Source: Rhodospirillales bacterium
GTDB lineage: Bacteria > Pseudomonadota > Alphaproteobacteria > Rhodospirillales > UBA2165
Length of the DNA: 56,157 nt
Assembly: GCA_016777585.1 (NCBI GenBank)
Contig: JADHRD010000003.1
Span: forward strand, 1-56,157
Direction: 5' to 3'
The notes under the pieces are model-generated. The model ran no database searches. It had not been told where the DNA came from and worked only from the letters and a program-made list of their open reading frames with translations. This document shows positions 36,771 to 45,843 of the stretch, one piece after another (the first letter of the stretch is position 1; each line of letters opens with the position of its first letter). A program made the translations under genes and the position numbers.

Positions 36771-38180
36771 TTACCCCTTATCCTGAGAAAAAAAATTTTG
36801 GGGGGCTGGGCTGATAAGTTTGATCCCCCGCATTTTGATCTCAAATACTGATAAGCCTCTCTCTACATAACCTTTCTTTGAAAATCTAAAGATTCCATCC
36901 AATCCTAAAAAACCTCTTGGAGAAGTAATATTCATATCTCGAAAGAACTGGGTCTTTGCGAGGGAATTAATCTGTCGATCGTCCTTATTACTTTGAGCGA
37001 AAACAGCTGCTAAAGCTGTAGCATCATAGGCTAAGGTGGCTAACCGATGAGGTGTCTCACCATAGATATTCTCATACCTTATAACGAACTCTCGCCGACC
37101 TTTACTAGATGGAGAGGAGAACCAACCGCCTAATAATGCTGGTTCTGAACCTAATCCACCTGTATCCCACTGCCCTGTACCTAACATTTTTACTTTTTTG
37201 GGGTCTAGATCATAGTGCGGGAGAAGTGCGGCAATAGAACGCAACCTCTCACCACCATCGGCGATTAATAGGGCATCAAATGGCAACTCTCCGATGGTTT
37301 GAACACCATTAAGCGCTAACAATGCTTTCTTAGCCGCATTGTTGTTTTGATTTAAAAGCTGAGACTTTTCTTGAGTTAGCATCCTCTGTCGCATATCGAA
37401 ATTAGCCAAACCTCTAATAATTGGGCTAAAGTTTTTGGTATTAGTATCATATAACACTTCAGACGTTAACGTAGCTCCGTACAAATTAATTGTCGACCTA
37501 AGCGCGTTATATACAACCTGACCATAATTATTATTAGGGGCGATTAAAGCAAATCTGCGTATCCCCCTTTCTATGGAAAACTTAACAATCCTTCGCACCT
37601 GCTCACTCGGTAAAAATCCCATGGTAAAAATATTATTTCCGGCGACAGTGTAGTCACTTGAAAAAGCTAGAACTGTTATCCCACTCTGACTTGTTATTGA
37701 CTCAATCGCCTTAACCGCGTTATTAAAAACCGGACCCAATATTAATTCTGCTCCTTCTCTAATGGCGGTCGCCCCAGCAACTCTGGCACCGTTAATTGTC
37801 CCTTTGGTGTCTAGCGGCAACAACTCAAAATCTTTACCGGCAAAGTGAAACAGTGCTAATTGTGCTGCATTTAACATGGATTGCCCCAATTTCTTATATT
37901 TACCAGATAGTGGCAATAGTATAGCCACCCGCGGCACTTCAACATTCTTAGAGGAAATTATAGTATTGTGGTAAACAATTGTTGGGTTTTCGTTCTCGCC
38001 AATATATTTATTGTTTTTTTCTGATGTAATAATTATTTGAGCGACATTTTGTCGGGAAATAGCTTTAAAGTCAGATGCTTCGACGCCAGAGAGAGAAACC
38101 CATAATATAAACAAAAAGGTAATGATTAAATTAAATTTTATCGATAAGATCTTAGGAGTGTGATTTATAAAGTATTTCAT
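36771..38180 (-). CDS. LpoA-like periplasmic-binding-fold protein (penicillin-binding protein activator family)
   Basis: A 469-residue exported protein with an N-terminal hydrophobic segment (about 17-34). From residue ~80 it is a type I periplasmic-binding fold: RVAILLPLSGKYKKLGQSMLNAAQLAL, then GAELILGPVFNNAV and LIADGGERLRSIAALLPHYD. In alphaproteobacteria this gene next to rsmI is annotated as penicillin-binding protein activator or as a branched-chain amino acid-binding-like protein. Unlike E. coli LpoA it lacks the N-terminal TPR domain, and I see no lipobox cysteine, so it may be soluble or anchored by its signal. It converges with hemW (two bases apart) and diverges from rsmI. Confidence 0.75.
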   Translation of the reverse strand: MKYFINHTPKILSIKFNLIITFLFILWVSLSGVEASDFKAISRQNVAQIIITSEKNNKYIGENENPTIVYHNTIISSKNVEVPRVAILLPLSGKYKKLGQSMLNAAQLALFHFAGKDFELLPLDTKGTINGARVAGATAIREGAELILGPVFNNAVKAIESITSQSGITVLAFSSDYTVAGNNIFTMGFLPSEQVRRIVKFSIERGIRRFALIAPNNNYGQVVYNALRSTINLYGATLTSEVLYDTNTKNFSPIIRGLANFDMRQRMLTQEKSQLLNQNNNAAKKALLALNGVQTIGELPFDALLIADGGERLRSIAALLPHYDLDPKKVKMLGTGQWDTGGLGSEPALLGGWFSSPSSKGRREFVIRYENIYGETPHRLATLAYDATALAAVFAQSNKDDRQINSLAKTQFFRDMNITSPRGFLGLDGIFRFSKKGYVERGLSVFEIKMRGIKLISPAPQNFFSQDKG

Positions 38181-38230
38181 ATATTTAAGTTAGCGAACAC
38201 TTTCTGATAAGTAAACAGGATGCAGATACA

Positions 38231-39079
38231 ATGACAATCGAATTAAGGGGTGGACTCTATATTGTGTCTACACCAATTGGTAACTTGAAAGATCTAAGTG
38301 CGAGAGCAATTGAGATTCTCGAAAATGTTTTTTTTATTGCATGTGAAGATACACGGGTCACTGGCAAACTTCTTTTTCGATATAATATTAAGACTCCTAT
38401 GAAAGCTTATCATGAACACAGTACTAAGAGAGTTAAAGACAAAATATTATCAGCTATTTCTGAAGATAAAGCGGTTGCAATTGTATCAGATGCTGGCACA
38501 CCTACAATTTCTGACCCCGGCTATAAGTTGATTAAACTATGTATAAAAAACAACTATTACATTTCTGCGATTCCTGGGGCTAGTGCAGCTATTACTGGTT
38601 TAGTTCTCTCGGGCATCCCAACGAACCGTTTTCTTTTTTTTGGGTTTCTGAGCTCAAAAAGAGAAAAAAAATCAAATGAATTAGCTGGGCTAGTCAACAT
38701 CCCAACAACTTTAATATTTTATGAATCCCCAAAGAGATTAGTTGGCACTCTTCAAACCATGATAAAACAACTAGGGAATCGGCCGGCGGCAATTACTCGA
38801 GAACTTACAAAGAAGCATGAGCAGGTGCGTCGTGGGCAACTAAATGATCTTTTTCTTTATTATAAGAGTATTCCTCCCCCAAAAGGTGAACTTGTCTTAA
38901 TAGTAGGCGGCATGGAGGAAAAAATTGCTGCCGTTGATGATAATTTGGATCAAATAATTATTACCCGTCTTAAAAGCAAATCCCTAAGAGACACATCCAT
39001 AGAAGTTTCAGATGAGACTGGGATAACAAAGAAGTTGGTTTACGCAAGAGCTCTGGCGTTATCAAAACCTAAAAATTAA
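38231..39079 (+). CDS. rsmI: 16S rRNA (cytidine-2'-O)-methyltransferase RsmI
   Basis: RsmI methylates the 2'-OH of C1402 in the ribosomal decoding centre. The 282-residue protein begins GGLYIVSTPIGNLKDLSARA and has CEDTRVTGKLL, VSDAGTPTISDPGYKL and FLFFGFL, all diagnostic of the SAM-dependent TP-methylase fold. It is divergent from the LpoA-like gene with a 50-base shared promoter space, as in many Proteobacteria. yraN, which often follows it, is not present here. Confidence 0.96.
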   Translation: MTIELRGGLYIVSTPIGNLKDLSARAIEILENVFFIACEDTRVTGKLLFRYNIKTPMKAYHEHSTKRVKDKILSAISEDKAVAIVSDAGTPTISDPGYKLIKLCIKNNYYISAIPGASAAITGLVLSGIPTNRFLFFGFLSSKREKKSNELAGLVNIPTTLIFYESPKRLVGTLQTMIKQLGNRPAAITRELTKKHEQVRRGQLNDLFLYYKSIPPPKGELVLIVGGMEEKIAAVDDNLDQIIITRLKSKSLRDTSIEVSDETGITKKLVYARALALSKPKN

Positions 39080-39171
39080 TTATCAACAGCAAATAACTCA
39101 AAAATTAGGATATCGTTAGTAAAATAAGAGTATTTAAATAATTAGTAGTAATTTACTTCGGTTGATTAACG

Positions 39172-39744
39172 ATGAAAAAAGCGATCATTTTTACAGTGTT
39201 ATTAGGGCTCTTAATGCCTCAGTTAATAGGGTGCACAGCTATCGTAGGAGCAGGGGCGACTATGGGAGTGACGGCATTCCAAGAACGTGGAATAAAGGGC
39301 CGGGCAAACGATTTAAAAATTGAAGCTATGATATTGGAGAGTTTTATTTCAGAAGAGTTGCTTCTGCCAGCGACAATAGGTGTTGAAGTTTACGAAGGTC
39401 GTGTCCTCCTTACAGGGGCGAGTAAAAATAATAGTATAACAGATAAGGCTGTTAAATTATCTTGGACAATAGCTGGTGTTAAAGACGTAATAAACGAAAT
39501 ACAAACACACAACTCCACGAGCATAATTGACTTTTCAAAGGATTCTTGGATCACCGCTCAGATGCGCTCAAAACTAACTTTTGATATGAATGTTTACTCA
39601 ATAAACTATTCCATCGAGACGGTAAATGGAACAGTTTATCTAATTGGCATTGCTCAAGATAAAACTGAACATAACATAGTCAAACAATATGCGTCTCAGA
39701 TCAAATTCGTCAACCGCGTCATTAGTCATGTTAGAATAAAATAA
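39172..39744 (+). CDS. dolP: dual BON-domain outer-membrane lipoprotein (DolP/YraP-like)
   Basis: A 190-residue lipoprotein: signal with lipobox LIGC (Cys21), a glycine/alanine stretch, and two BON domains (about 48-110 and 120-190), each with the pattern of VEVYEGRVLLTGA and ETVNGTVYLIGIA. E. coli DolP (191 residues, two BON domains) supports outer-membrane integrity at phospholipid-rich sites. Its gene there also lies near rsmI and lpoA, which agrees with the order here. Symbol assigned by layout and synteny; BON domains are common, so moderate confidence on orthology. Confidence 0.8.
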   Translation: MKKAIIFTVLLGLLMPQLIGCTAIVGAGATMGVTAFQERGIKGRANDLKIEAMILESFISEELLLPATIGVEVYEGRVLLTGASKNNSITDKAVKLSWTIAGVKDVINEIQTHNSTSIIDFSKDSWITAQMRSKLTFDMNVYSINYSIETVNGTVYLIGIAQDKTEHNIVKQYASQIKFVNRVISHVRIK

Positions 39745-39843
39745 AATGAGTCCCGACATAATTTAAATTTTTTATATGTTTCATTTATTATGGCCTTATA
39801 AAAAATATGTGTTTATCTTTAACGAAAAAAAAGGCTGTTACTT

Positions 39844-40785
39844 ATGACCCTTTCCATAGCGATACAAATGGACTCAATAGAACATATTGATATAAAATCA
39901 GATAGCACATTTGTAATGGCGCTTGAAGCTGAAGCTCGGGGGTACAAGAATTATCACTATTTAGCAAAAAATTTAACTTTTAAAAACGGGAAAGTTACAG
40001 CATTAGCAAACGAGCTAAATGTTCGTTACCAAGAAAACAATCATTTTACTTTGAAAGACCCAGAAATAATAACACTCGCTAATTTTGATGTCGTTCTAAT
40101 GCGTCAGGACCCGCCATTCGATATGACATACATTACAGCAACACATCTACTAGAAAAAATACACCCAAAGACCGTGGTGGTAAATAATCCAGCGGAAGTC
40201 CGGAATGCCCCGGAAAAAATTTTTGTTACAGAATTTCCAGATTTAATGCCACCAACTTTAATAACACGTAACCGGCAGGAAGCAGTCCATTTTCGTACAG
40301 AATATAAAGACTTAATAATTAAACCTTTATACGGAAATGGTGGCTCTGGAATTTTTCGTATTAAACCTAATGATGAAAATTTTAATTCACTGTTAGAAAT
40401 GTTTGAGGCCTTCTATCGGGAGCCATACATTTTGCAGAGGTACGAGTCAGCAGTAAGAAATGGTGATAAAAGAATAATATTAATTGATGGAAAACCAGTG
40501 GGTGCGGTAAACCGCGTTCCCGCAGATGGCGAGTCACGCTCAAATCTTCATGTCGGTGGGACCGCTAAAAAGAGCTCTCTTACCAAGAGGGATCTGGAGA
40601 TTTGCGATGCTATTGGCCCTACTTTAGAAGAGCGAGGTCTAATTTTTGTGGGAATAGATGTCATCGGTAACTATATTACCGAGATAAATGTAACATCTCC
40701 AACTTGCATTCAAGAAATTAATTGTTTTAACGGCGTTAATATAGAGAAGGATTTATGGGATGTTATAGAGTCAAAAGTGTCATAA
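39844..40785 (+). CDS. gshB: glutathione synthetase
   Basis: GshB joins glutamyl-cysteine and glycine with ATP. The 313-residue protein has the GshB N-terminal domain (SIAIQMDSIEHIDIKSDSTFVMALEAEARG), the FDVVLMRQDPPFDMTYI stretch, and an ATP-grasp core with IIKPLYGNGGSGIFRI and a C-terminal FVGIDVIGNYITEINVTSP. Length is normal. gshA is not in the window. It follows the BON lipoprotein by 99 bases and converges on fliN. Confidence 0.97.
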   Translation: MTLSIAIQMDSIEHIDIKSDSTFVMALEAEARGYKNYHYLAKNLTFKNGKVTALANELNVRYQENNHFTLKDPEIITLANFDVVLMRQDPPFDMTYITATHLLEKIHPKTVVVNNPAEVRNAPEKIFVTEFPDLMPPTLITRNRQEAVHFRTEYKDLIIKPLYGNGGSGIFRIKPNDENFNSLLEMFEAFYREPYILQRYESAVRNGDKRIILIDGKPVGAVNRVPADGESRSNLHVGGTAKKSSLTKRDLEICDAIGPTLEERGLIFVGIDVIGNYITEINVTSPTCIQEINCFNGVNIEKDLWDVIESKVS

Positions 40786-40834
40786 GGTAATAATAGTGTC
40801 TTTTAAAGTTTAAATAGCAGCCAAATAAAAAGTT

Positions 40835-41155
40835 CTAAGCCTCTTCTCTACCAACAACTTCAGTTATTTGTACCGCCAGTTTATCAGAAACAACAACAAC
40901 TTCTCCACGTGCAACGAGTTTGCGTTCTGCTTTAATGTCAATAGGTTCTCCAACAAACCTATCTAGCTCAACTACGGCACCTCTTCCCAATTGGAGTATT
41001 TGGCTTATCTTTAAATCTGCCGTTCCAAGCACAGCGATAATATCAACGTCAACCCCAAGGACCGCAGCATTTTTAGTATGGCCCATTGCATCACCTGGTG
41101 TCTCATTATTTACCACTTCTTCTCCAGAAGATTGCTCCGTTGTCTCTTCCGACAT
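40835..41155 (-). CDS. fliN: flagellar motor switch protein FliN (isolated)
   Basis: A 106-residue protein consisting of an acidic N-terminal ~30 residues and one SpoA (FliN C-terminal) domain: VDIIAVLGTADLKISQILQLGRGAVVELD and LVARGEVVVVSDKLAVQITEV are the typical FliN strands. FliN builds the C-ring that switches flagellar rotation; related SpoA proteins are sorting platform parts of type III secretion. No other flagellar or secretion gene is in the window, which is unusual, since fliN commonly sits with fliG, fliM or fliF. It is 88 bases beyond a HIT-family gene on the same strand. Confidence 0.85.
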   Translation of the reverse strand: MSEETTEQSSGEEVVNNETPGDAMGHTKNAAVLGVDVDIIAVLGTADLKISQILQLGRGAVVELDRFVGEPIDIKAERKLVARGEVVVVSDKLAVQITEVVGREEA

Positions 41156-41243
41156 CTATTAAATTTCCATTATAATTTTTAATTATACCTTGATTTGATT
41201 TTCACTTTATATTTTAGATGTTATAAATTCATTAACGTTGCAT

Positions 41244-41606
41244 TTATTCTGAAACAATCATTGGTCCCAGCCGCTTGCCACCAAAAAGGTGGATGTGGAA
41301 GTGTGGAACTTCCTGTCCACCATGTTTACCTATATTTGATAAAACTCGGTACCCCTGTTTATCAATTTTTAACTTCCGAGCAGTTGTTCCAACTGCACGA
41401 AAAAAACCAGTTATTTCCATATCACTTGCCAAATTTGTAAAATCATCAAACGAAATATATTTGCCTTTTGGAATAACAAGAATATGGTTTGGGGCCTGGG
41501 GATTAATATCTTCAAATGCCAGCGCATAATTATCTTCATAGACACATTTATACGGGATCTCATTTCGTAGTATTTTTGCAAATATGTTTTCATTATCATA
41601 CAGCAT
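41244..41606 (-). CDS. HIT-family (HinT-like) nucleotide hydrolase
   Basis: A 120-residue histidine-triad protein. The HxHxH motif is in VPHFHIHLFGGKRLG and the N-terminal IFAKILRNEIPYKCVYED and HILVIPKGKY stretches are typical of HinT/PKCI-type hydrolases of AMP-amidates. It is 15 bases after hisE at the end of the histidine run, a frequent alphaproteobacterial arrangement; no direct role in histidine synthesis is implied. A zinc-binding CxxC found in some HINTs is absent. Confidence 0.9.
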   Translation of the reverse strand: MLYDNENIFAKILRNEIPYKCVYEDNYALAFEDINPQAPNHILVIPKGKYISFDDFTNLASDMEITGFFRAVGTTARKLKIDKQGYRVLSNIGKHGGQEVPHFHIHLFGGKRLGPMIVSE

Positions 41607-41621
41607 TTTATAAACCTTGTA

Positions 41622-41957
41622 CTATTTCCGTAACGATTTTTCTTTAATTCCCGATATTCCCTGGCGTCTCTCTAATTCTTTCCAAACATCCGAAGGTTTA
41701 ATATTAGATGCTGACCATAGCACAAGTAGGTGATAAATTAAATCTGCACTTTCCGATGCGAGCTGGCTTGGGGTTGTCAAGGCTGCAATCACAGTTTCAA
41801 CCGCCTCTTCTCCAACTTTTTTAGCAATCTCTGGGGCTCCAGATTTGAATAATTGAGATGTATATGATTGCTCATCATTCACATTTTTTCTTGATTGGAT
41901 TATCTCAAATAAGCGTTCTATTACAGTTTCCTGGTTATTTTTTTGGTTTTTTGACAT
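41622..41957 (-). CDS. hisE: phosphoribosyl-ATP diphosphatase
   Basis: HisE hydrolyses phosphoribosyl-ATP to phosphoribosyl-AMP in histidine synthesis. The 111-residue all-helical MazG-like protein has the metal-binding EIAKKVGEEAVETVIAAL and SADLIYHLLVLW. I took the ATG at 41957 (MSKNQKNNQ), five bases after the hisF stop, rather than the ATG at 41993, because the longer form would overlap hisF by 32 bases with an unrelated N-terminus. hisI is not fused and is not in the window. Confidence 0.93.
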   Translation of the reverse strand: MSKNQKNNQETVIERLFEIIQSRKNVNDEQSYTSQLFKSGAPEIAKKVGEEAVETVIAALTTPSQLASESADLIYHLLVLWSASNIKPSDVWKELERRQGISGIKEKSLRK

Positions 41958-41961
41958 TTGT

Positions 41962-42720
41962 TTAATCAATCCTAACCGCAACACCGGCTGCATTCATGAA
42001 ATTTTTTGCTTCCCGAATAGTATAAAGCCCAAAATGGAATATTGAAGCCGCCAATACACCATTAGCATGACCTTTTTTTACTCCATCGACAAAATGTTGT
42101 AAATGTCCAACGCCGCCTGAAGCGATTACCGGTATGCTAACGTTATCAGCAATCTGTCGTGTAATCTCAAGGTCAAATCCTTGTTGTGTGCCATCTTTAT
42201 CCATCGACGTTAACAGGATTTCCCCTGCTCCAAACTCTACCATTTTTTTAGCCCACGTTAATGCATCAATGCCCGTTTCAGTTCTGCCGCCATGAGTAAA
42301 AAGTTCAAAGTTATTATCCTTCTGCTTAACATCCATCGAGACAACTATACATTGACTGCCAAATTTTAAAGCAGCCTTTTTGACCAAACCTGGGTCCTTT
42401 ATAGCGGCAGTGTTAATTGCCACTTTATCAGCCCCCGCCAATAGTAATTTGCGGATGTCAGAGATTGATCTTATTCCGCCTCCAACGGTAACAGGCATAA
42501 AGCATTTTTCAACAGTTCGTGTTACAACGTCGTATATGGTATCTCTATTATCTGAACTTGCCGTTATATCTAAGAAACACAATTCGTCAGCGCCCGCCTG
42601 ATCATATAGTTGGGCTTGCTCAACGGGATCTCCCGCATCGATCAAATCCACAAAATTTACTCCCTTTACGACTCGACCATTGTTTACGTCGAGACAGGGG
42701 ATAATGCGAGTTTTAAGCAT
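41962..42720 (-). CDS. hisF: imidazole glycerol phosphate synthase, cyclase subunit
   Basis: HisF is the (beta-alpha)8 barrel that joins ammonia from HisH with PRFAR to give imidazole glycerol phosphate and AICAR. The 252-residue product has catalytic Asp11 ([15 protein letters not shown]) and Asp130 (VVSMDVKQ), and phosphate loops VGGGIRS and ASGGVGH. It starts at the base after the hisA stop, so the two are coupled. Confidence 0.97.
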   Translation of the reverse strand: MLKTRIIPCLDVNNGRVVKGVNFVDLIDAGDPVEQAQLYDQAGADELCFLDITASSDNRDTIYDVVTRTVEKCFMPVTVGGGIRSISDIRKLLLAGADKVAINTAAIKDPGLVKKAALKFGSQCIVVSMDVKQKDNNFELFTHGGRTETGIDALTWAKKMVEFGAGEILLTSMDKDGTQQGFDLEITRQIADNVSIPVIASGGVGHLQHFVDGVKKGHANGVLAASIFHFGLYTIREAKNFMNAAGVAVRID

Positions 42721-43449
42721 TTAATTTTCCTGTAACAGATTAACGGCACTTTCTGGGTCAATGATGCCATCGTATATTGCTCGACCAGAGATCACACCTT
42801 CTAGTATATCTCCACCCAACCGCATTATGGTTTTTAAATCGTGCATCGACGAAACACCACCAGAAGCAATTACTGGGGTGCTTATTTGGTTTGCTAGGCT
42901 AATTGTTGACTCAATATTAGGCCCCTTCATTAGACCATCTCGATCAATGTCCGTATGAATTATTGCAGAAACCCCAGCATCCTCAAAACTTTGCGCCAAG
43001 TCAATCGCCGTAGTTTTCTCAACCTTTGACCAACCTTCTACAGCCACAAAACCTTTTTTTGCATCAACTCCAACAACAATCTTTCCGGGAAACTCTCTAC
43101 AGGCGCGCCTAACCAATTCTGGGTTTTTTAATGCGGCTGTACCCAAAATTACTCGGGAAACACCTTTAGATAACCAAAATTCAATAGTTTTGAGCTCTCT
43201 AATCCCACCACCAAGTTCTATTTCTAAATTTGTTGACTCTATAATTCTAACAACAGCGGGGCTATTAATTGGCTCACCAGCAAAGGCTCCGTCAAGGTCA
43301 ACAACATGCAACCACCTACACCCGGCATTTTCAAAAATCTTTGCTTGCTCTGCTGGACTATTCTCAAAAATCGTTGCGTGAGCCATATCACCTCTAATCA
43401 AACGCACACACTGTCCATCTTTCAAATCAATCGCTGGCAAAAATATCAT
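42721..43449 (-). CDS. hisA: phosphoribosylformimino-AICAR-P isomerase
   Basis: HisA isomerises ProFAR to PRFAR. With the ATG at 43449 the 242-residue product begins MIFLPAIDLKDGQCV with catalytic Asp8 in the normal position; this ATG overlaps the hisH stop (ATGA). A longer form from 43464 adds five residues inside hisH and is less likely. The barrel phosphate loops ELGGGIRE and IASGGVSS are present, and the second catalytic Asp lies in IHTDIDRDG. Confidence 0.96.
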   Translation of the reverse strand: MIFLPAIDLKDGQCVRLIRGDMAHATIFENSPAEQAKIFENAGCRWLHVVDLDGAFAGEPINSPAVVRIIESTNLEIELGGGIRELKTIEFWLSKGVSRVILGTAALKNPELVRRACREFPGKIVVGVDAKKGFVAVEGWSKVEKTTAIDLAQSFEDAGVSAIIHTDIDRDGLMKGPNIESTISLANQISTPVIASGGVSSMHDLKTIMRLGGDILEGVISGRAIYDGIIDPESAVNLLQEN

Positions 43450-44105
43450 GTGTTTCCATCCCACATTAAAAATTCTTTTATAAAACCCTGTCCGAAGCTT
43501 TGACTTTTTTCTGGATGAAATTGTGTGCCAATCATATTGTCACTACCGACCACGGCCGTTATATTTTCACCATACTCGGTGGTTGCTAAAATTACATCCT
43601 TATTGGTCGGTATGAATTGATAAGAGTGAACAAAATACGCATGTGATCCTGATATAAATTTTTTCCAAATTGGGTGGGATTCACTGTTAAAGCTAACGGT
43701 ATTCCATCCCATATGGGGTATTTTCAACATAGGGTCTTTTGGTGTTATTTTCTCAACTTCCCCACTAATCCAACCAAGTCCCTTAGTTGTCCCATTCTCT
43801 TTTCCAAGAGATGCCATTAGCTGCATTCCAACACAAATCCCTAAAAACGGCTTCTTGTTTTTAATCACCTCGTCTTGCAAAGTTTCGATCACACCAGGCA
43901 GCGAAACTAATCCTTTCATACAATCTGCAAATGATCCAACACCCGGTAATATTATATGAGAAGACAAAGACAGATCACGAAAATCGTGGGTTACGCTCAC
44001 ATCACCGGAACTAGCATGTTTAAATGCATTAAAAACTGATTTTAAATTACCAGATCCATAGTCTATAATGACAGCTTTTGTTTGTTTCTCGGGTTCATCT
44101 ATCAT
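43446..44105 (-). CDS. hisH: imidazole glycerol phosphate synthase, glutaminase subunit
   Basis: HisH is the class I glutamine amidotransferase supplying ammonia to HisF. The 219-residue protein has oxyanion strand ILPGVGSF, nucleophile Cys91 (FLGICVGMQLM), and His197/Glu199 (TQFHPEKSQ). The N-terminal nine residues before AVIIDYGSGNLKS extend slightly beyond the family norm. Its start overlaps the DUF2628 stop by four bases. Confidence 0.96.
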   Translation of the reverse strand: MIDEPEKQTKAVIIDYGSGNLKSVFNAFKHASSGDVSVTHDFRDLSLSSHIILPGVGSFADCMKGLVSLPGVIETLQDEVIKNKKPFLGICVGMQLMASLGKENGTTKGLGWISGEVEKITPKDPMLKIPHMGWNTVSFNSESHPIWKKFISGSHAYFVHSYQFIPTNKDVILATTEYGENITAVVGSDNMIGTQFHPEKSQSFGQGFIKEFLMWDGNT

Positions 44106-44500
44106 AAATACTCAACACGATAACTATCATTAGATTTATGACTTGTATTGTTTCGATAAAATTGCGCGATTATGTGGTCTTTGCTCTCACCATATAATAT
44201 CGAGCTAAACGTATATTTCTCTTTTTTTAACCGGCGCATTTTTAAATCGTTTGCAATCCAACCAAATATTATACTCACAGAAAAATATAAAACCATCAAT
44301 CCATTAAAATCAAATCCCATAACAACTAAAAGCCACTCTAGGCAGAAAAGCCCAGAGATTAGAGCAACAAGCACACTCCAAAGGTTATTATACGCGGCCC
44401 AAATAGGAGGTGCTATGAATGCTAACCAGTTAAAGCCATCTTTAATAACCATAAGTTTTTCAGGTGTGTCTTTTTTTAAAAATACAATGTGAGGGTGCAT
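44102..44500 (-). CDS. DUF2628 membrane protein within the histidine operon
   Basis: A 132-residue protein with three hydrophobic segments (about 25-50, 52-64 and 68-85). The opening VIKDGFNWLAFIAPPIWAAYNNLW matches the DUF2628 family, whose members begin with a similar KxGFxWxAF pattern. Function is unknown. It lies between hisB and hisH with 5- and 4-base junctions, so it is transcribed and translated with them. A DUF2628 gene at this place recurs in alphaproteobacterial his clusters, which argues against chance insertion. Confidence 0.78.
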   Translation of the reverse strand: MHPHIVFLKKDTPEKLMVIKDGFNWLAFIAPPIWAAYNNLWSVLVALISGLFCLEWLLVVMGFDFNGLMVLYFSVSIIFGWIANDLKMRRLKKEKYTFSSILYGESKDHIIAQFYRNNTSHKSNDSYRVEYL

Positions 44501-44505
44501 TATGA

Positions 44506-45123
44506 TTATTTAACTTTGTTATCGGTCAATGTCCCTTTTGTAGATGGCACACTAACTGACGACCTGACATCCATCTCTATTGCCATTCGAAGCGCTTTAG
44601 CTAGAGCTTTATAGCTGGACTCGATGATATGATGATTGTTTTCACCATAAAAATTCTCAACATGTAATGTTAAACCAGCGGCCTGTGCAAAAGCCTGAAA
44701 CCATTCTCTAAAAAGCTCGGTATCAAAATCACCCAATTTAGGATGAGAAAATTTAACCTTCCAAATTAGATACGGTCGGTTAGAGCAGTCCACGACAACG
44801 CGCGTCAGCGCTTCATCCAAAGGACACAAAGCCGATCCGAATCTTTGAATGCCTGCTCTTGACCCAAGTGCCTTTTTTACAGCTTGACCGATTGCAATTC
44901 CTGTATCCTCTGTCGTGTGATGGAAGTCAATGTGCAGATCACCAATAGCTTTAACTTCGAGGTCAACTAGACTATGCCGCGATAACTGTTCTAACATATG
45001 GTCAAGAAACCCTATACCTGTTGAGACATTGCAAATCCCTGTCCCATCCAAATTTATCGATACACTTATTTGTGTCTCCTTTGTATTTCTCTCTACGCTA
45101 GCTCTCCGACTGTCTCGGGCCAT
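44506..45123 (-). CDS. hisB: imidazoleglycerol-phosphate dehydratase
   Basis: HisB removes water from IGP to imidazole acetol phosphate. The 205-residue product is the monofunctional type, with metal sites in [33 protein letters not shown] and [16 protein letters not shown]. There is no N-terminal phosphatase domain. It is the first gene of hisB-DUF2628-hisH-hisA-hisF-hisE and is divergent from hslV, an arrangement found across Alphaproteobacteria. Confidence 0.97.
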   Translation of the reverse strand: MARDSRRASVERNTKETQISVSINLDGTGICNVSTGIGFLDHMLEQLSRHSLVDLEVKAIGDLHIDFHHTTEDTGIAIGQAVKKALGSRAGIQRFGSALCPLDEALTRVVVDCSNRPYLIWKVKFSHPKLGDFDTELFREWFQAFAQAAGLTLHVENFYGENNHHIIESSYKALAKALRMAIEMDVRSSVSVPSTKGTLTDNKVK

Positions 45124-45285
45124 TCTCCCAACTCCAAAAGTTTTAAAATAATTTTTTGTAACAGTAACTACCTATCTTTGCCAGTTAATTTAAGTTTTCG
45201 CAAAAGGAAGGTAAACGCTTTATTGACTATTAGTAAGTTTAATCATACATCCAAGGTAGTTAATGTTTCATAAAAGGTTTTACCC

Positions 45286-45843
45286 ATGACCAGTGAAGAT
45301 CATTCAAGATGGCACGCAACAACAATTCTTTGTGTTAGAAAGGATGGTTTTGTCGTCATTGCGGGCGATGGTCAAGTCAGCATGGGCGATACAGTTATAA
45401 AGTCTAATGCCATGAAAGTTCGTCAGCTTCATAAAGGCTCGGTAATATCGGGATTTGCCGGGGCAACAGCTGATGCTTTTACACTTTTCGAGCGGCTTGA
45501 AGCTAAATTAGATGAACATCCTGGCCAATTAACACGCGCATGCGTTGAGCTTGCTAAAGACTGGCGTACGGATCGATACCTCAGGAAATTAGAGGCAATG
45601 ATGGCGGTAGCTGACGATACAGTCTCACTCATTGTATCCGGAACTGGTGATGTGCTAGAGCCAGAGGATGGCTTGATAGGGATAGGCTCAGGAGGAAACT
45701 ATGCATTGTCTGCCGCACGGGCAATGATCGATCGTGATGATATGACCGCCGAGATGGTTGCAAAACGCGCTATTGAGATAGCAGCAGACATATGTGTTTA
45801 TACAAACAAAAATATAATTACTGAAAAGATAAAGAACAAATGA
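45286..45843 (+). CDS. hslV: ATP-dependent protease peptidase subunit HslV
   Basis: HslV (ClpQ) is the threonine protease ring of the HslVU proteasome-like complex. In this 185-residue product an 11-residue propeptide precedes the probable nucleophile Thr12 ([12 protein letters not shown]). [20 protein letters not shown] and [14 protein letters not shown] are typical. It is 162 bases from hisB in the divergent direction; TTGACT at 45223 may be a -35 but no good -10 follows. Confidence 0.97.
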   Translation: MTSEDHSRWHATTILCVRKDGFVVIAGDGQVSMGDTVIKSNAMKVRQLHKGSVISGFAGATADAFTLFERLEAKLDEHPGQLTRACVELAKDWRTDRYLRKLEAMMAVADDTVSLIVSGTGDVLEPEDGLIGIGSGGNYALSAARAMIDRDDMTAEMVAKRAIEIAADICVYTNKNIITEKIKNK

